Shown here: positions 1 to 7,183 of the stretch, in pieces
Layout: every line of letters starts with the position of its first letter
Position numbering within the stretch: the first letter of the stretch is position 1
Assembly: GCF_035610345.1 (NCBI RefSeq)
Contig: NZ_CP141212.1
Span: 1,431,976 to 1,495,975, forward strand
Length of the DNA: 64,000 bases
Direction: 5' to 3'
Origin: Sinorhizobium meliloti
Lineage (GTDB): Bacteria > Pseudomonadota > Alphaproteobacteria > Rhizobiales > Rhizobiaceae
The notes under the pieces: model-generated
The model's database searches: none
What the model was told of the DNA's origin: nothing
Seen by the model: only the letters and a program-made list of their open reading frames with translations
Translations under genes and position numbers: made by a program

Positions 1-110
1 CTCTGCGCCACGTCCGCCGTCTGTGGGGCTACGAGGTGAGCCTCGCCGGCGTCGATATGGAGAGCGGCGAGACGCTCTACGAGTGCTCGACGGAGGAGCT
101 GTCGGACTAA
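1..110 (+). CDS. C-terminal fragment of a probable SpoVR-like protein
   Basis: The window opens inside a reading frame (codons begin at base 3) that runs 35 residues to a TAA at 108-110. The visible peptide contains LRHVRRLWGYEVSL and ends CSTEELSD. The 'RLWGYEVSL' block resembles the C-terminus of SpoVR/YcgB proteins, which in rhizobia usually follow prkA and yeaH; this is a family recollection, not a search result. The stop codon lies at the very start of an intergenic repeat that recurs after the CBS gene near 16.73 kb. Only the tail is present, so the identity is tentative. Confidence 0.45.
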   Translation, partial: LRHVRRLWGYEVSLAGVDMESGETLYECSTEELSD

Positions 111-151
111 GGTCTGTTGAGATTCAGTTCGAGTTTATGACGGCTGCTGCG
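108..151 (+). repeat. Intergenic repeat starting at a stop codon, copy 1
   Basis: The block TAAGGTCTGTTGAGATTCA, followed by gagttt(a/g)tgacggctg, recurs almost exactly at 16726-16764. In both places the TAA is the stop codon of the upstream gene. The remaining gap to about 225 shows no gene. Confidence 0.7.
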
Positions 152-226
152 AGATGGATAATGGCGTTGAAGCTCTGGTCGGCTTTACGGCACGCATGGC
201 CATGCGCATGAATTCCTTGAGTAGTG

Positions 227-271
227 CTACAGCGACCTTTGCCGTCTCATAAGACGCGCGCGGCGCTGTAG
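227..271 (-). repeat. 'ctacagcg' mosaic element, truncated copy
   Basis: An inverted repeat (ctacagcg at 227-234, cgctgtag at 264-271) encloses gaccttt and gcgcgcggcg. Related copies lie at 933-1035, 9661-9762 and 18649-18728 in the opposite orientation. Such elements are widespread between genes in Sinorhizobium. This copy lacks a clear 'ctgcatg' half. Confidence 0.65.
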
Positions 272-287
272 GAAACGTCATGCTCTC

Positions 288-410
288 CTCGCCTCATCCC
301 TGTGCTCGTCACAGGGATGAGGGCAGCGCCGCGTCTGCGGCGCGGGAAGAGCTCTTTCAGCCCAACTTGGTCTGGCTGGATTCCTGTGACGAGCACAGGA
401 ATGAGGGAAA
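288..410. repeat. RIME-like palindromic intergenic element
   Basis: Two palindromes bracket the unit: catccctgtg-ctcgt-cacagggatg at 295-319 and attcctgtg-acgag-cacaggaat at 380-402. Between them is a GC-rich imperfect hairpin (gcgccgcg...cggcgcg). The two-palindrome layout of just over 100 bp matches the rhizobial RIME class. Parts recur at 4137-4197, 9205-9312 and 16776-16806. The rest of the 111-557 gap shows no gene. Confidence 0.65.
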
Positions 411-557
411 TCAAAGAAGCGGCGGCGGCCCGAATCTCCAGCACAGACAGGGGAAAGGAGAGACGGCCGAGTGTGAGCGTCTTCGGCCGGCATACCGCCT
501 CTCATAGTGATCTGATGCGCTGATGCGCCTGCACTGGCCCGGCCGTCGACTCGGCGA

Positions 558-911
558 TTATTTCTCGGTCCCGTCCGGGGAAACCTGCTGCGACTGGCCG
601 CCGGTGCCGGTCTGTGCCGTGGGATCCCGGTCGGTCGGGACGGGCTGTCCGGTGCCGACGCTGCCTGTCTGCTCCGGCGAGGGCGCCGGTTGGACCTGTT
701 CGGTTTCGGTCAGGCGGTCGTTGTCGGTGCTTTCACCCCAGATTTCGACGGCGCCCCAGGCGAGGAGGGCGAGGAACAGTCCGCCGACGAGGACCCCAAG
801 CACCGGAACGCCCGTGCGACCCTGCTTGGCTTCCTCACCGGTGAAATTCTCTCGATCCGCTCCGTGCGTTGCCGAGGCCGGATCGCCGCGTTCGTCAAGA
901 TATTTGGCCAT
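558..911 (-). CDS. Small single-pass membrane protein, function unknown
   Basis: This 117-residue protein has a polar, acidic N-terminus, one strongly hydrophobic segment at about residues 33-56 (PVLGVLVGGLFLALLAWGAV), and a Pro/Thr/Gln/Gly-rich tail with no cysteines. The pattern suggests an inner-membrane anchor with a disordered periplasmic tail. GGAG lies about 8 nt before the ATG and supports the start at 911. No enzyme motif is visible. A mosaic repeat lies directly upstream at 933-1035, so any promoter would have to sit within or beyond that element. I do not recognise the family. Confidence 0.6.
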   Translation of the reverse strand: MAKYLDERGDPASATHGADRENFTGEEAKQGRTGVPVLGVLVGGLFLALLAWGAVEIWGESTDNDRLTETEQVQPAPSPEQTGSVGTGQPVPTDRDPTAQTGTGGQSQQVSPDGTEK

Positions 912-932
912 CGCTTTGACTCCACTGGCTAT

Positions 933-1035
933 CTACAGCGCCGCGCCTCAAGAGAGGCGAAAGGTCGGTGTAGCACCTTGAATTGCTGCATTTTTCGTCC
1001 TTGGACCGGCTAGGATCCGAGGATACATGCAGTAG
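933..1035 (+). repeat. 'ctacagcg' mosaic element, full-length copy
   Basis: It runs from ctacagcg (933-940) through an aggcg hairpin and ggtcggtgtag to a second hairpin flanked by gctgcat and atgcag. It lies 3' of the minus-strand lipoprotein gene that ends at 1068. The same order occurs at 9661-9762. Confidence 0.7.
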
Positions 1036-1067
1036 GGAACGGAGCGGAGGCCGACAATGTTCCGTGA

Positions 1068-1337
1068 TCAGTCGCCGGGCGGCCAGGAGTCGGCGACGCT
1101 GCGGCGAACGAGCTTATATGTATGGTCGGGTTGAACCTCATAGGTCTCGAAGACCATGGTGCCCTTATGAAGGAACCGGTTCTGGATCATGGTCCCAGGG
1201 GCCGCACGGGTCTTCCGAGAGGAGGCAGCTTCTCCATAGGTGAGGCTTCCGGGAAGCGGCTCCAGGTTGGGAGGGGTTGCGGTGCAGGCTGCAAGCGCAA
1301 CCCCGCAGAGAAGCATGAGGGCTATTTTCTTCATCAA
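1068..1337 (-). CDS. Small lipoprotein, function unknown
   Basis: The 89-residue product starts MMKKIALMLLCGVALAAC, a type II signal peptide with the lipobox LAAC and the lipidated Cys at position 18. The mature part is short and basic, with no recognised domain. AAGGAC lies about 7 nt before the first ATG. The gene is 75 bp downstream of the deformylase-like gene on the same strand, so the two may be co-transcribed. It is probably anchored in the inner face of the outer membrane or the periplasmic face of the inner membrane. The lipoprotein call is firm; no function is assigned. Confidence 0.7.
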   Translation of the reverse strand: MMKKIALMLLCGVALAACTATPPNLEPLPGSLTYGEAASSRKTRAAPGTMIQNRFLHKGTMVFETYEVQPDHTYKLVRRSVADSWPPGD

Positions 1338-1412
1338 TTGTCCTTCGCCTTGCTGTTTGGAGCCGATGGCCGACCGGAAGACGGTTTACGGCAGATCGAA
1401 GGGCTGCCGCAA

Positions 1413-1931
1413 TCATTGCGTGCCGGGAAATGCTTCGGCTCGGTTAAATTTCTCGAACCGCTTGACGGCGCGTTCGCGCTTCAGCCTGGCAAGCCGTCGA
1501 ATCCAGAAGATACCGTTGAGCTGGTCGATCTCATGCTGCAGGCAGACCGCCATCAATCCCTCGGCTTCTTCCTCGCGTGTCTCGCCGTCCAGAGTTTGAA
1601 AGCTGACACGCACGCGCGCCGGCCGCTCCACTTCTTCCGTGACACCCGGCATCGAGACACTGCCTTCGCTGTGGCGCACCGTCTCGCTCGACTGCCAGAC
1701 GATTTCCGGGTTGACGAAGCTGCGCGGTCCCATCTGCGGGTCGACTTCGATGGTCGTCAGCCGCTGCAGAATGCCGATGTGGGGCGCGGTGATGCCTATG
1801 CCGGGGGCTGCGCGCATGGTGTCGACGAGATCGTCTGACAGCTGGCGAAGAGCGCCATCGAACCGGCTGATCCGCTCGGCTGAGGTCGTCAGCAGCGCAC
1901 TTGGAAAGCGTATGATCGGTCGGACAGCCAT
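1413..1931 (-). CDS. Peptide deformylase-like protein with degenerate active site
   Basis: The 172 residues align with the bacterial deformylase fold, and all three signature motifs can be located. Active deformylases carry GxGLAAxQ, EGCLS and HExDH, with the metal held by the Cys and both His. Here motif 1 is GIGITAPH (44-51, Gln to His). Motif 2 is EGSVS (89-93), with the Cys ligand replaced by Ser91. Motif 3 is HEIDQ (133-137), with the second His replaced by Gln. Only one of the three metal ligands remains, so normal deformylation is unlikely. Length and the C-terminal basic helix are otherwise normal. It is likely a conserved paralogue beside an active def elsewhere, with an unknown or regulatory role. 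Confidence 0.8.
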   Translation of the reverse strand: MAVRPIIRFPSALLTTSAERISRFDGALRQLSDDLVDTMRAAPGIGITAPHIGILQRLTTIEVDPQMGPRSFVNPEIVWQSSETVRHSEGSVSMPGVTEEVERPARVRVSFQTLDGETREEEAEGLMAVCLQHEIDQLNGIFWIRRLARLKRERAVKRFEKFNRAEAFPGTQ

Positions 1932-2149
1932 GAGAAATGTCTCTGCTCGGGTGAGTGGTCGGGCCGGCGCCCGGTGGGATCGTCACATTCGTTTCATCAT
2001 TTCCTATGTTTTTGCAACAGCTTGGATAAATGTTCCGAGGCGGATCGCCGATCTCGTCTCGACTGTGGACTGAGGCGGAGCTTTGCGCTAGCAGGGCAGA
2101 GGAGCCGTTCCGGCGCGGGCTCGGTCGGCGGTAATCTCTGGAGGGGGCC

Positions 2150-3571
2150 ATGAGCAGCACCGGCGACGACGACCGCGGTTCCGACGAAATCGCTGTCCAC
2201 GGCGACTCGGACATCTACGCTGAAGACGGCTCGGTACGCTCCGATTTCCTGATGCATGTCGGCGCCGCAATCGCGGATCGCGATATCATCTACCTTCGCC
2301 AGCATGTCGCCGGCCTCCATGCGTCGGAACTGGGCGACCTGATCGAGGCGATCCAGCCGGAGCAGCGTATCGCACTGGTTCTGCTGCTTGGCAAGGATTT
2401 CGACCTGGCTGCGCTGACCGAGGTCGATGAAGGAATCCGTCTCGACATTGTCGAACATCTGCCGAACGAGCAGATTGCCGAGGCGATCGGCGAGATGGAT
2501 TCCGATGACGCGGTCTACATTCTCGAGGATCTCGACGAGGAGGATCAGGACGAGATCCTCGCCAAGCTTCCCTTTACCGAGCGCGTCCGCCTGCGCCGCT
2601 CGCTCGATTATCCGGAGAGCACCGCCGGGCGGCGCATGCAGACCGAGTTCGTCGCGGTGCCGCCTTTCTGGACCGTCGGCCAGACGATCGATTACATGCG
2701 CGAGGACGACGACCTTCCCGAAAGTTTCACGCAGATCTTCGTCATCGATCCGACTTTCAAGCTGCTGGGGGCAGTCGATCTGGACCGGGTGCTGCGCGCT
2801 AAGCGCTCGGTAAAGATCGATGCGATCATGCGTGACACAAGCCATTCGGTGCCAGCGGAAATGGACCAGGAGGAGGCGGCGCAACTCTTTGAACAGTATG
2901 ACCTCCTCTCGGCCGCCGTCGTTGATGAAAACGGCCGGCTCGTCGGCGTGCTGACGATCGACGACGTGGTCGACGTGATCCAGGAAGAGGCGGAAGAGGA
3001 TTTCCTGCGCCTGAGCGGCGTCGGCGACGAAGAACTGTCGGACTCGGTCGCGGAAGCCGCGCGCTCACGCGTTCCCTGGCTTTTCATCAACTCGATGACG
3101 GCTTGCGTTTCTGCCTCGGTCATCGGCCTGTTCGATGCGACGATCCAGCAGATTGTCGCACTTGCGGTCCTGATGCCGATCGTCGCAGGCATGGGCGGCA
3201 ATGCCGGATCGCAAACCATGACCGTGACGGTGCGTGCGCTCGCAACCCGGGGGCTCGATATTCACAACGCGCCGAGAATCATCCGCCGCGAGGCGGGCGT
3301 CGGACTTTTGAACGGCGTGATCTTCGGTTCGTTCATCGGGCTTGTTGCGGGACTTTGGTTCCAGAATCCCGACCTCGGCGGCATCATCGCGACCGCGATG
3401 CTGGTCAACATGATGGCCGCCGCGCTCGCCGGCATCCTGATCCCGATTCTGCTCGAAAGATACGGTGCCGACCCGGCGGTCTCTTCCGCCGTCTTCGTGA
3501 CGACCGTCACCGACATAACCGGCTTCTTCAGCTTTCTCGGCATTGCGACATGGTGGTTCAGCATCAGCTGA
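2150..3571 (+). CDS. mgtE: MgtE family magnesium channel
   Basis: The 473-residue protein has the full MgtE plan. An acidic N-terminal superhelical domain (about 30-145, with DLIEAIQPEQR-type repeats) is followed by paired CBS domains (about 150-270) and five membrane segments from about residue 300 to the end. The first pore helices carry the glycine-rich block PIVAGMGGNAGSQ typical of the ion pathway. In the family the cytosolic domains sense Mg2+ and gate a homodimeric channel in the inner membrane. GGAGG stands 5-10 nt before the ATG. No Mg2+ riboswitch is recognisable in the 218-bp leader. The MerR gene follows in the same direction after a gap holding an operator. Confidence 0.95.
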   Translation: MSSTGDDDRGSDEIAVHGDSDIYAEDGSVRSDFLMHVGAAIADRDIIYLRQHVAGLHASELGDLIEAIQPEQRIALVLLLGKDFDLAALTEVDEGIRLDIVEHLPNEQIAEAIGEMDSDDAVYILEDLDEEDQDEILAKLPFTERVRLRRSLDYPESTAGRRMQTEFVAVPPFWTVGQTIDYMREDDDLPESFTQIFVIDPTFKLLGAVDLDRVLRAKRSVKIDAIMRDTSHSVPAEMDQEEAAQLFEQYDLLSAAVVDENGRLVGVLTIDDVVDVIQEEAEEDFLRLSGVGDEELSDSVAEAARSRVPWLFINSMTACVSASVIGLFDATIQQIVALAVLMPIVAGMGGNAGSQTMTVTVRALATRGLDIHNAPRIIRREAGVGLLNGVIFGSFIGLVAGLWFQNPDLGGIIATAMLVNMMAAALAGILIPILLERYGADPAVSSAVFVTTVTDITGFFSFLGIATWWFSIS

Positions 3572-3598
3572 GGTGCGACGCACGCGGTGGCGCCGTGT

Positions 3599-3620
3599 TT
3601 GACTTTTACGTCAAAGTCAA
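3599..3620. promoter_or_regulatory. Probable MerR operator (22-bp near-perfect palindrome)
   Basis: TTGACTTT and AAAGTCAA form a perfect 8-bp inverted repeat around TACGTC, whose core ACGT is itself symmetric. It lies 35 bp before the MerR gene start. MerR-family proteins bind such dyads between spaced promoter elements, so autoregulation is inferred. It resembles the ACGT-centred sites of LiuR-type regulators. Confidence 0.65.
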
Positions 3621-3654
3621 CAATATTGAGGCGCGTCTTTGATGGAATGGCTGC

Positions 3655-4041
3655 GTGAACAAATATTATAGCATTACCGAGCTGACCCGGGAATTCGGCA
3701 TCTCGACCCGGACACTGCGCTTCTATGAGGATGAAGGTCTGATTCATCCGGAGCGTCGTGGCCGCACGCGTCTGTTCCGCCCCGCCGACAGGCACCTCAT
3801 AAAGGAGATCCTGCGTGGCCGGCGCATTGGCTTTACTATTGCCGAAATTCGCGAGATCATTCAGGTCTACAAGGATCCGCCGGGTGAGATGGGCCAACTG
3901 CAGCTCTTGATCAAGCGCGTCGAGGAGAAGCGCGAGGACTTGCGGCAGAAGCGCAAGGACATCGAAGACACACTTAGCGAACTCGACAATGTCGAAGAGG
4001 CCTGCCTCACGCGCCTTGCCGAAATCGGCGTCGGCACCTGA
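3655..4041 (+). CDS. MerR family transcriptional regulator
   Basis: The 128-residue protein starts with GTG. An N-terminal winged helix-turn-helix (YSITELTREFGISTRTLRFY, residues 5-24, then the wing RRGRTRLF) is followed by the second DNA-binding helix pair (to about 70) and a C-terminal coiled coil (about 82-115). There is a single Cys (117), so the metal-binding CxxC loops of metal-sensing MerR members are absent. A fatty-acid or branched-chain-acid responsive subtype (LiuR-like) is possible but unproved. The palindrome at 3599-3620 directly upstream is the likely autoregulatory site. No adjacent catabolic operon indicates the target, and the next gene is on the other strand. Confidence 0.85.
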   Translation: MNKYYSITELTREFGISTRTLRFYEDEGLIHPERRGRTRLFRPADRHLIKEILRGRRIGFTIAEIREIIQVYKDPPGEMGQLQLLIKRVEEKREDLRQKRKDIEDTLSELDNVEEACLTRLAEIGVGT

Positions 4042-4136
4042 CGATCCTGATTTTCTGCGTATTCGTTTCGTAAGCCGATGCAGCCGGTGAAAGACGGCTC
4101 GCATAAGCGAACGCTGTCGTAGCGCCCCAAAAACTC

Positions 4137-4197
4137 CCTCATTCCTGTGTGCGTCACAGGAGTCCAGCCAGCCCAAAGCCCTGGGCAGACTCTTCCA
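4137..4197. repeat. Partial RIME-like element
   Basis: It contains attcctgtg-tgcgt-cacaggagt (4141-4163), then ccagccagcccaaagccctgggc. This matches one half of the element at 288-410 and the 9205-9312 copy. It separates the MerR gene from the convergent methyltransferase gene. Confidence 0.55.
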
Positions 4198-4204
4198 TCT
4201 CCGC

Positions 4205-4678
4205 TCAAATCCAACGGCTCGTGTGCCGGCAATATCGCTCGAACTCGAAACCGAAGCGCGACAGCAGGTGCCGCTCCTCCTTGCGGATCGCGAAAAGCGT
4301 GGTCAATCCGACTGCCGCGATTGCCATGATGAAGAACCAGGGGTTGATCGTCGCCAATCCGAGGCCGGTCATCGCCAGCGTGTAGCTGAAATAGATCGGG
4401 TTGCGGCTGAAACGAAATGGGCCGCAGGTAACGAGGCAGGTGGCGCACCGGTTCGGAAGTACGGCTGTGTGGCGGTCAAGGAGGGTTTTGACGGCCCAGA
4501 GATCGATGGTGATCGCCAGCACGACAAGGCCGTAGCCCACCAGCGAGAGGATCCAGCTGTGCTCGTGCGCCACCGGAATCGGGAAAAGGTGGCCCAGGGC
4601 CAGCGCGGTCAGAACGGCCGCGCCATAGAGCAGAGGCGGCCATGGAAACTTCAGCGGCTTGGCACGAAAGGCATTCAT
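4205..4678 (-). CDS. Isoprenylcysteine carboxyl methyltransferase (ICMT)-family membrane protein
   Basis: The 157-residue protein has about four hydrophobic segments. It carries the family signature in its C-terminal half: CGPFRFSRNPIYFSY (about 105-119), which corresponds to the 'G.y...RNP.Y' SAM-binding block, and EERHLLSRFGFEFERYCRHTSRWI-type ending, split here as EERHLLSRFG and YCRHTSRW. Bacterial members are inner-membrane SAM-dependent methyltransferases with mostly unknown substrates. The gene begins 4 bp after the stop of the DUF1624 gene on the same strand (4678 against 4682), so the pair is probably one operon. Family placement is firm and the substrate is unknown. Confidence 0.8.
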   Translation of the reverse strand: MNAFRAKPLKFPWPPLLYGAAVLTALALGHLFPIPVAHEHSWILSLVGYGLVVLAITIDLWAVKTLLDRHTAVLPNRCATCLVTCGPFRFSRNPIYFSYTLAMTGLGLATINPWFFIMAIAAVGLTTLFAIRKEERHLLSRFGFEFERYCRHTSRWI

Positions 4679-4681
4679 GTC

Positions 4682-5704
4682 CTAGTCCCCCGACTGTGCC
4701 TCTCCTGATTGTGCATCCATTGTGCACTGACCCGCGATTCGCGCAATGCGTTCGTCCGTGCTCACGTCGATCTTGCCCAGGTTCAGATCGTCGAACAGGT
4801 TCTGTTCCTTCAAGCCGGCGAGTGTGCAACCGCAAAAGGCGCTGCAGGAGATCGCGGAATTTTCGTTGCTGCATGCCCGTTCGCAATTCAGCAGATAGAC
4901 CTGTGCCGGATCCGGCGTCGGGGCGGGAACGGCGAGAGAGAAAAGATAGACTGCCGCGATAAGCAGCGGCTGGTGGATGAGATATATCAGAAGGCTGTGA
5001 CGGCCGCCAAAGGCGAGAGGCGTCATCCACAGGAGCTTACGGGTCCCGGTGCTTCGGCTGCGCCGGGCGGAAAATAGCGGGTGGAGCAGCTTCGCGGTGC
5101 CGAGGCCGAGCAGGAAAGGGGCAACCCACGGAAGCAGAGGAACGTAGTCATTCGAGCGCGGGATCGCTTCCGAGAGGCCGACCCACCAGAGCGCCGGCAT
5201 GTCGAAAAACGACGAGCGCAGATAGAGGGGAGCCGCGAAGGCCGCGGCAGCTGCAAGAAAGGAAACGGCAGCCGGCAATTTCAGAAACAGGAGGCCGATG
5301 AGGCTTGCCGCGGCAATGGCGTGAAGAATCCCGAAGAAGATGAACGACTGGGGGAAGGCGAACCAGGTCCCGATGCTGATCAGCGCGGCTGCGCCGGCGA
5401 TCTTCGCGAAACGTATGATGAAAGCGCGCGGACGGAGTTTCGGGAACTGGCCGAGCACGAGGCTGTAACCGGCAAGAAACAGGAAGCTGCTGGCAATCAA
5501 GCGTGCAAACATCCGCCAGCCGCCCGTCCCGGCGGTGCCGGCCGCGACATAGCCGAAGAATTCGAGGTCCCACACAAAGTGATAGAGGGCCATAGCGACG
5601 AGGGCCAGGCCGCGCAGCGCATCCAGGAGGACCATCCGGTGGGTTCCGGTCACCTCCGTGCGCATTTGCACTTCAGGGGTCGTCGTCGCACTGTGTTCGG
5701 ACAT
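4682..5704 (-). CDS. DUF1624 (heparan-alpha-glucosaminide N-acetyltransferase-like) membrane protein
   Basis: The 340 residues include the hallmark RMVLLDALRGLALVAMALYH (about 23-42). This RxxxlDalRGlal block begins DUF1624 and related multi-pass acyltransferases. Around eight hydrophobic helices follow up to about residue 265, then a long polar C-terminal tail with several Cys (NCERACSNENSAISCSAFCG). That cysteine-rich tail is unusual for the family and could be a metal site or a read-on of the frame. Relatives transfer acyl groups across the membrane, but the substrate is unknown. The short spacing to the ICMT-like gene suggests joint envelope modification. The next 135 bp upstream show no gene. 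Confidence 0.75.
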   Translation of the reverse strand: MSEHSATTTPEVQMRTEVTGTHRMVLLDALRGLALVAMALYHFVWDLEFFGYVAAGTAGTGGWRMFARLIASSFLFLAGYSLVLGQFPKLRPRAFIIRFAKIAGAAALISIGTWFAFPQSFIFFGILHAIAAASLIGLLFLKLPAAVSFLAAAAAFAAPLYLRSSFFDMPALWWVGLSEAIPRSNDYVPLLPWVAPFLLGLGTAKLLHPLFSARRSRSTGTRKLLWMTPLAFGGRHSLLIYLIHQPLLIAAVYLFSLAVPAPTPDPAQVYLLNCERACSNENSAISCSAFCGCTLAGLKEQNLFDDLNLGKIDVSTDERIARIAGQCTMDAQSGEAQSGD

Positions 5705-5839
5705 CGAAGAGTCGCTCTGCTGTTGGAGGTGGTCTACGAGGGCGTCTCATTTCAGTCGCGTCGCGAATATGTTGAAAGAAGGGCCGCCAGTCATTCGATT
5801 GCTTACCGCAAACCGCCGACCGGGTGCAATCGCTGCAGC

Positions 5840-6529
5840 CTATGGCGCATTCTCGATCAGCGCGGCGCGCGCTTCGGAGAAGAACTGCCGGCGCGCGAGG
5901 ACGAAGATGACGAGGGCGGTAAGCACCATGAACACATAGGGGCTGATGAACCAGCCGAGATAGCCGATCGACAGGAAGATCGCCCGGAGCCCCGCATTGA
6001 AGTGCTTGGCCGCAAGTATGTTCATGCGGATCGCACGCTCCGCGGCGCGCTCGGCCGCCTTCTGGTCGCGTTGCATGTCCGCCGTCATCGGTATGCCGCC
6101 CATCAGGATCGAGCAATAGTTGAACAGCCGGTATGACCAACCGAACTTGAAGAAGGAATAGCCGAAGAGGCAGGTCAGTCCGCCAACTTTCAGTTCGAAG
6201 GCGGTCCGCCCGCTTCGGAATATCTGCGGAAGGTCGCTGAAGATCATCTGCACTTGGTCTGTCGCGCCGAGCAATGCGAAACAACCGCCGAGCGCGAAGA
6301 TCGTCGTCGAGGCGAAGAAAGCGGTGCCGGCCTGCAGCCCGGCGATGATCTGCGTGTCGATCATCTTCAGATCGCGATTGAGCGAATTGCGGATCCAGCG
6401 CGCCCTGTGCTCGTTCATCAAACGCGTCAGGCTGACGCGGTCGAAGCCGCGCCCCCCGTCGGAAGCCCAGCTGAAGCCGGCCCAGAGGAGGACGAAGATG
6501 GCGAGCGCGAGGTAATCTTCAGAGGTCAT
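5840..6529 (-). CDS. DUF599 family membrane protein
   Basis: The likely start is MTSEDYLALAIFVLLWAGF at 6529, giving 229 residues; the frame stays open 45 bp further upstream but that extension looks non-coding. Four to five hydrophobic segments surround polar loops, with conserved-looking blocks NEHRARWIRNSLNRD and HFNAGLRAIFLSIGYLGWF near the C-terminus, typical of DUF599. The family is inner-membrane and uncharacterised. It stands alone on the minus strand. The region upstream (6530-6794) probably holds divergent promoters for this gene and the micropeptide gene. Confidence 0.8.
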   Translation of the reverse strand: MTSEDYLALAIFVLLWAGFSWASDGGRGFDRVSLTRLMNEHRARWIRNSLNRDLKMIDTQIIAGLQAGTAFFASTTIFALGGCFALLGATDQVQMIFSDLPQIFRSGRTAFELKVGGLTCLFGYSFFKFGWSYRLFNYCSILMGGIPMTADMQRDQKAAERAAERAIRMNILAAKHFNAGLRAIFLSIGYLGWFISPYVFMVLTALVIFVLARRQFFSEARAALIENAP

Positions 6530-6794
6530 AGCGGTGTTTTGGCACGGCCATCCGAAAATGCAAGATGGACGCATGTCGGCCTGTCTTAAGATTCACGGCG
6601 AAATCGAGGCGACAGCACCGAGCGGGCGCGCCGGGGATTCCACCGCTTGCACACGGCTTTGTGTCCGCGTCCAAGCTGTCCCGCATCGCTTTGACACTAT
6701 TTCGCCATATTTCACCATTGCGCGTTAACAGATTCTTCGCTATTGGACGGCCACACGACTTAATGGTTACCGGGCTTCGGTATTCGGAGACATC

Positions 6795-6896
6795 ATGGAC
6801 AAAACAGTAGAGAAGTCGTGCTGGGGCGTGACGGTTCGCGCCGTGGCGGGTTTCGGGGGCGTTCTCGTTCTCGCCTATCTCTTCGGCGGCTTCTGA
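6795..6896 (+). CDS. 33-residue membrane micropeptide
   Basis: ATG at 6795 opens MDKTVEKSCWGVTVRAVAGF, then GGVLVLAYLFGGF, and stops at TGA 6894-6896. A charged N-terminus with one Cys is followed by a single transmembrane-length hydrophobic stretch (about 14-33). A strong intrinsic terminator starts 19 bp after the stop. A TTGACA hexamer sits at 6690-6695, a plausible -35 box for this short transcript. The ribosome site is weak (GGAGACATC, ending at the ATG). The layout of its own promoter-like region, ORF and terminator argues for a real small gene. Function is unknown; regulation of a membrane complex is a typical role for such peptides. Confidence 0.5.
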   Translation: MDKTVEKSCWGVTVRAVAGFGGVLVLAYLFGGF

Positions 6897-6915
6897 AAAC
6901 AGATTGAAATGTCAG

Positions 6916-6949
6916 GCGTTGCAGTTCACGGGCTGCAACGCTTTTTTTT
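6916..6949 (+). terminator. Rho-independent terminator of the micropeptide gene
   Basis: GCGTTGCAG (6916-6924) pairs perfectly with CTGCAACGC (6933-6941) across an 8-nt loop, followed by eight T residues (6942-6949). Confidence 0.9.
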
Positions 6950-7042
6950 GACCGCTCTCGATCGCCGATCACATGCGCTGTTCTTCAGTAGCATGTCGCA
7001 CCAACAGAATCCGATGTCGGTGGGTCGCCTGACGGGTCGGCA

Positions 7043-7074
7043 TAGGATCGCTTAGGGTTCGATCCTATATTAGG
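7043..7074. promoter_or_regulatory. Overlapping inverted repeats upstream of sdaA
   Basis: TAGGATCG (7043-7050) pairs with CGATCCTA (7060-7067). The second arm also starts another dyad, TCCTA-TAT-TAGGA (about 7063-7074). Mutually exclusive pairings in the leader suggest an operator or RNA switch for the downstream serine dehydratase gene. No known riboswitch is recognised. The rest of 6950-7183 shows no gene. Confidence 0.35.
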
Positions 7075-7183
7075 AACGATCGACACCGCCCGAGCAGGAA
7101 AACGGTCGGCTTCGGTCCTATCATCGACGCAAATGTGGAGCTCATCGGCTGCAACGTTGCGTCAGGCTCTGGGCAGGCAATTC

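Noticed and set aside
288..410. Possible CRISPR-like array because of repeated palindromes
   Set aside because: There are only two differing palindromes without regular spacers and no cas genes in the window; the structure fits a RIME-like element.
523..981. 152-codon plus-strand frame opposite the small membrane protein gene
   Set aside because: It runs into a mosaic repeat and has no ribosome site; the minus-strand gene has GGAG and a clean membrane helix.
1932..2149. Mg2+ riboswitch in the mgtE leader
   Set aside because: No conserved M-box pattern could be recognised and the leader is short after the divergent def-like promoter.
7043..7067. GGTTCGATCC, resembling a tRNA T-arm
   Set aside because: No acceptor, D or anticodon arms can be drawn at the required distances, so it is better explained as an inverted repeat.
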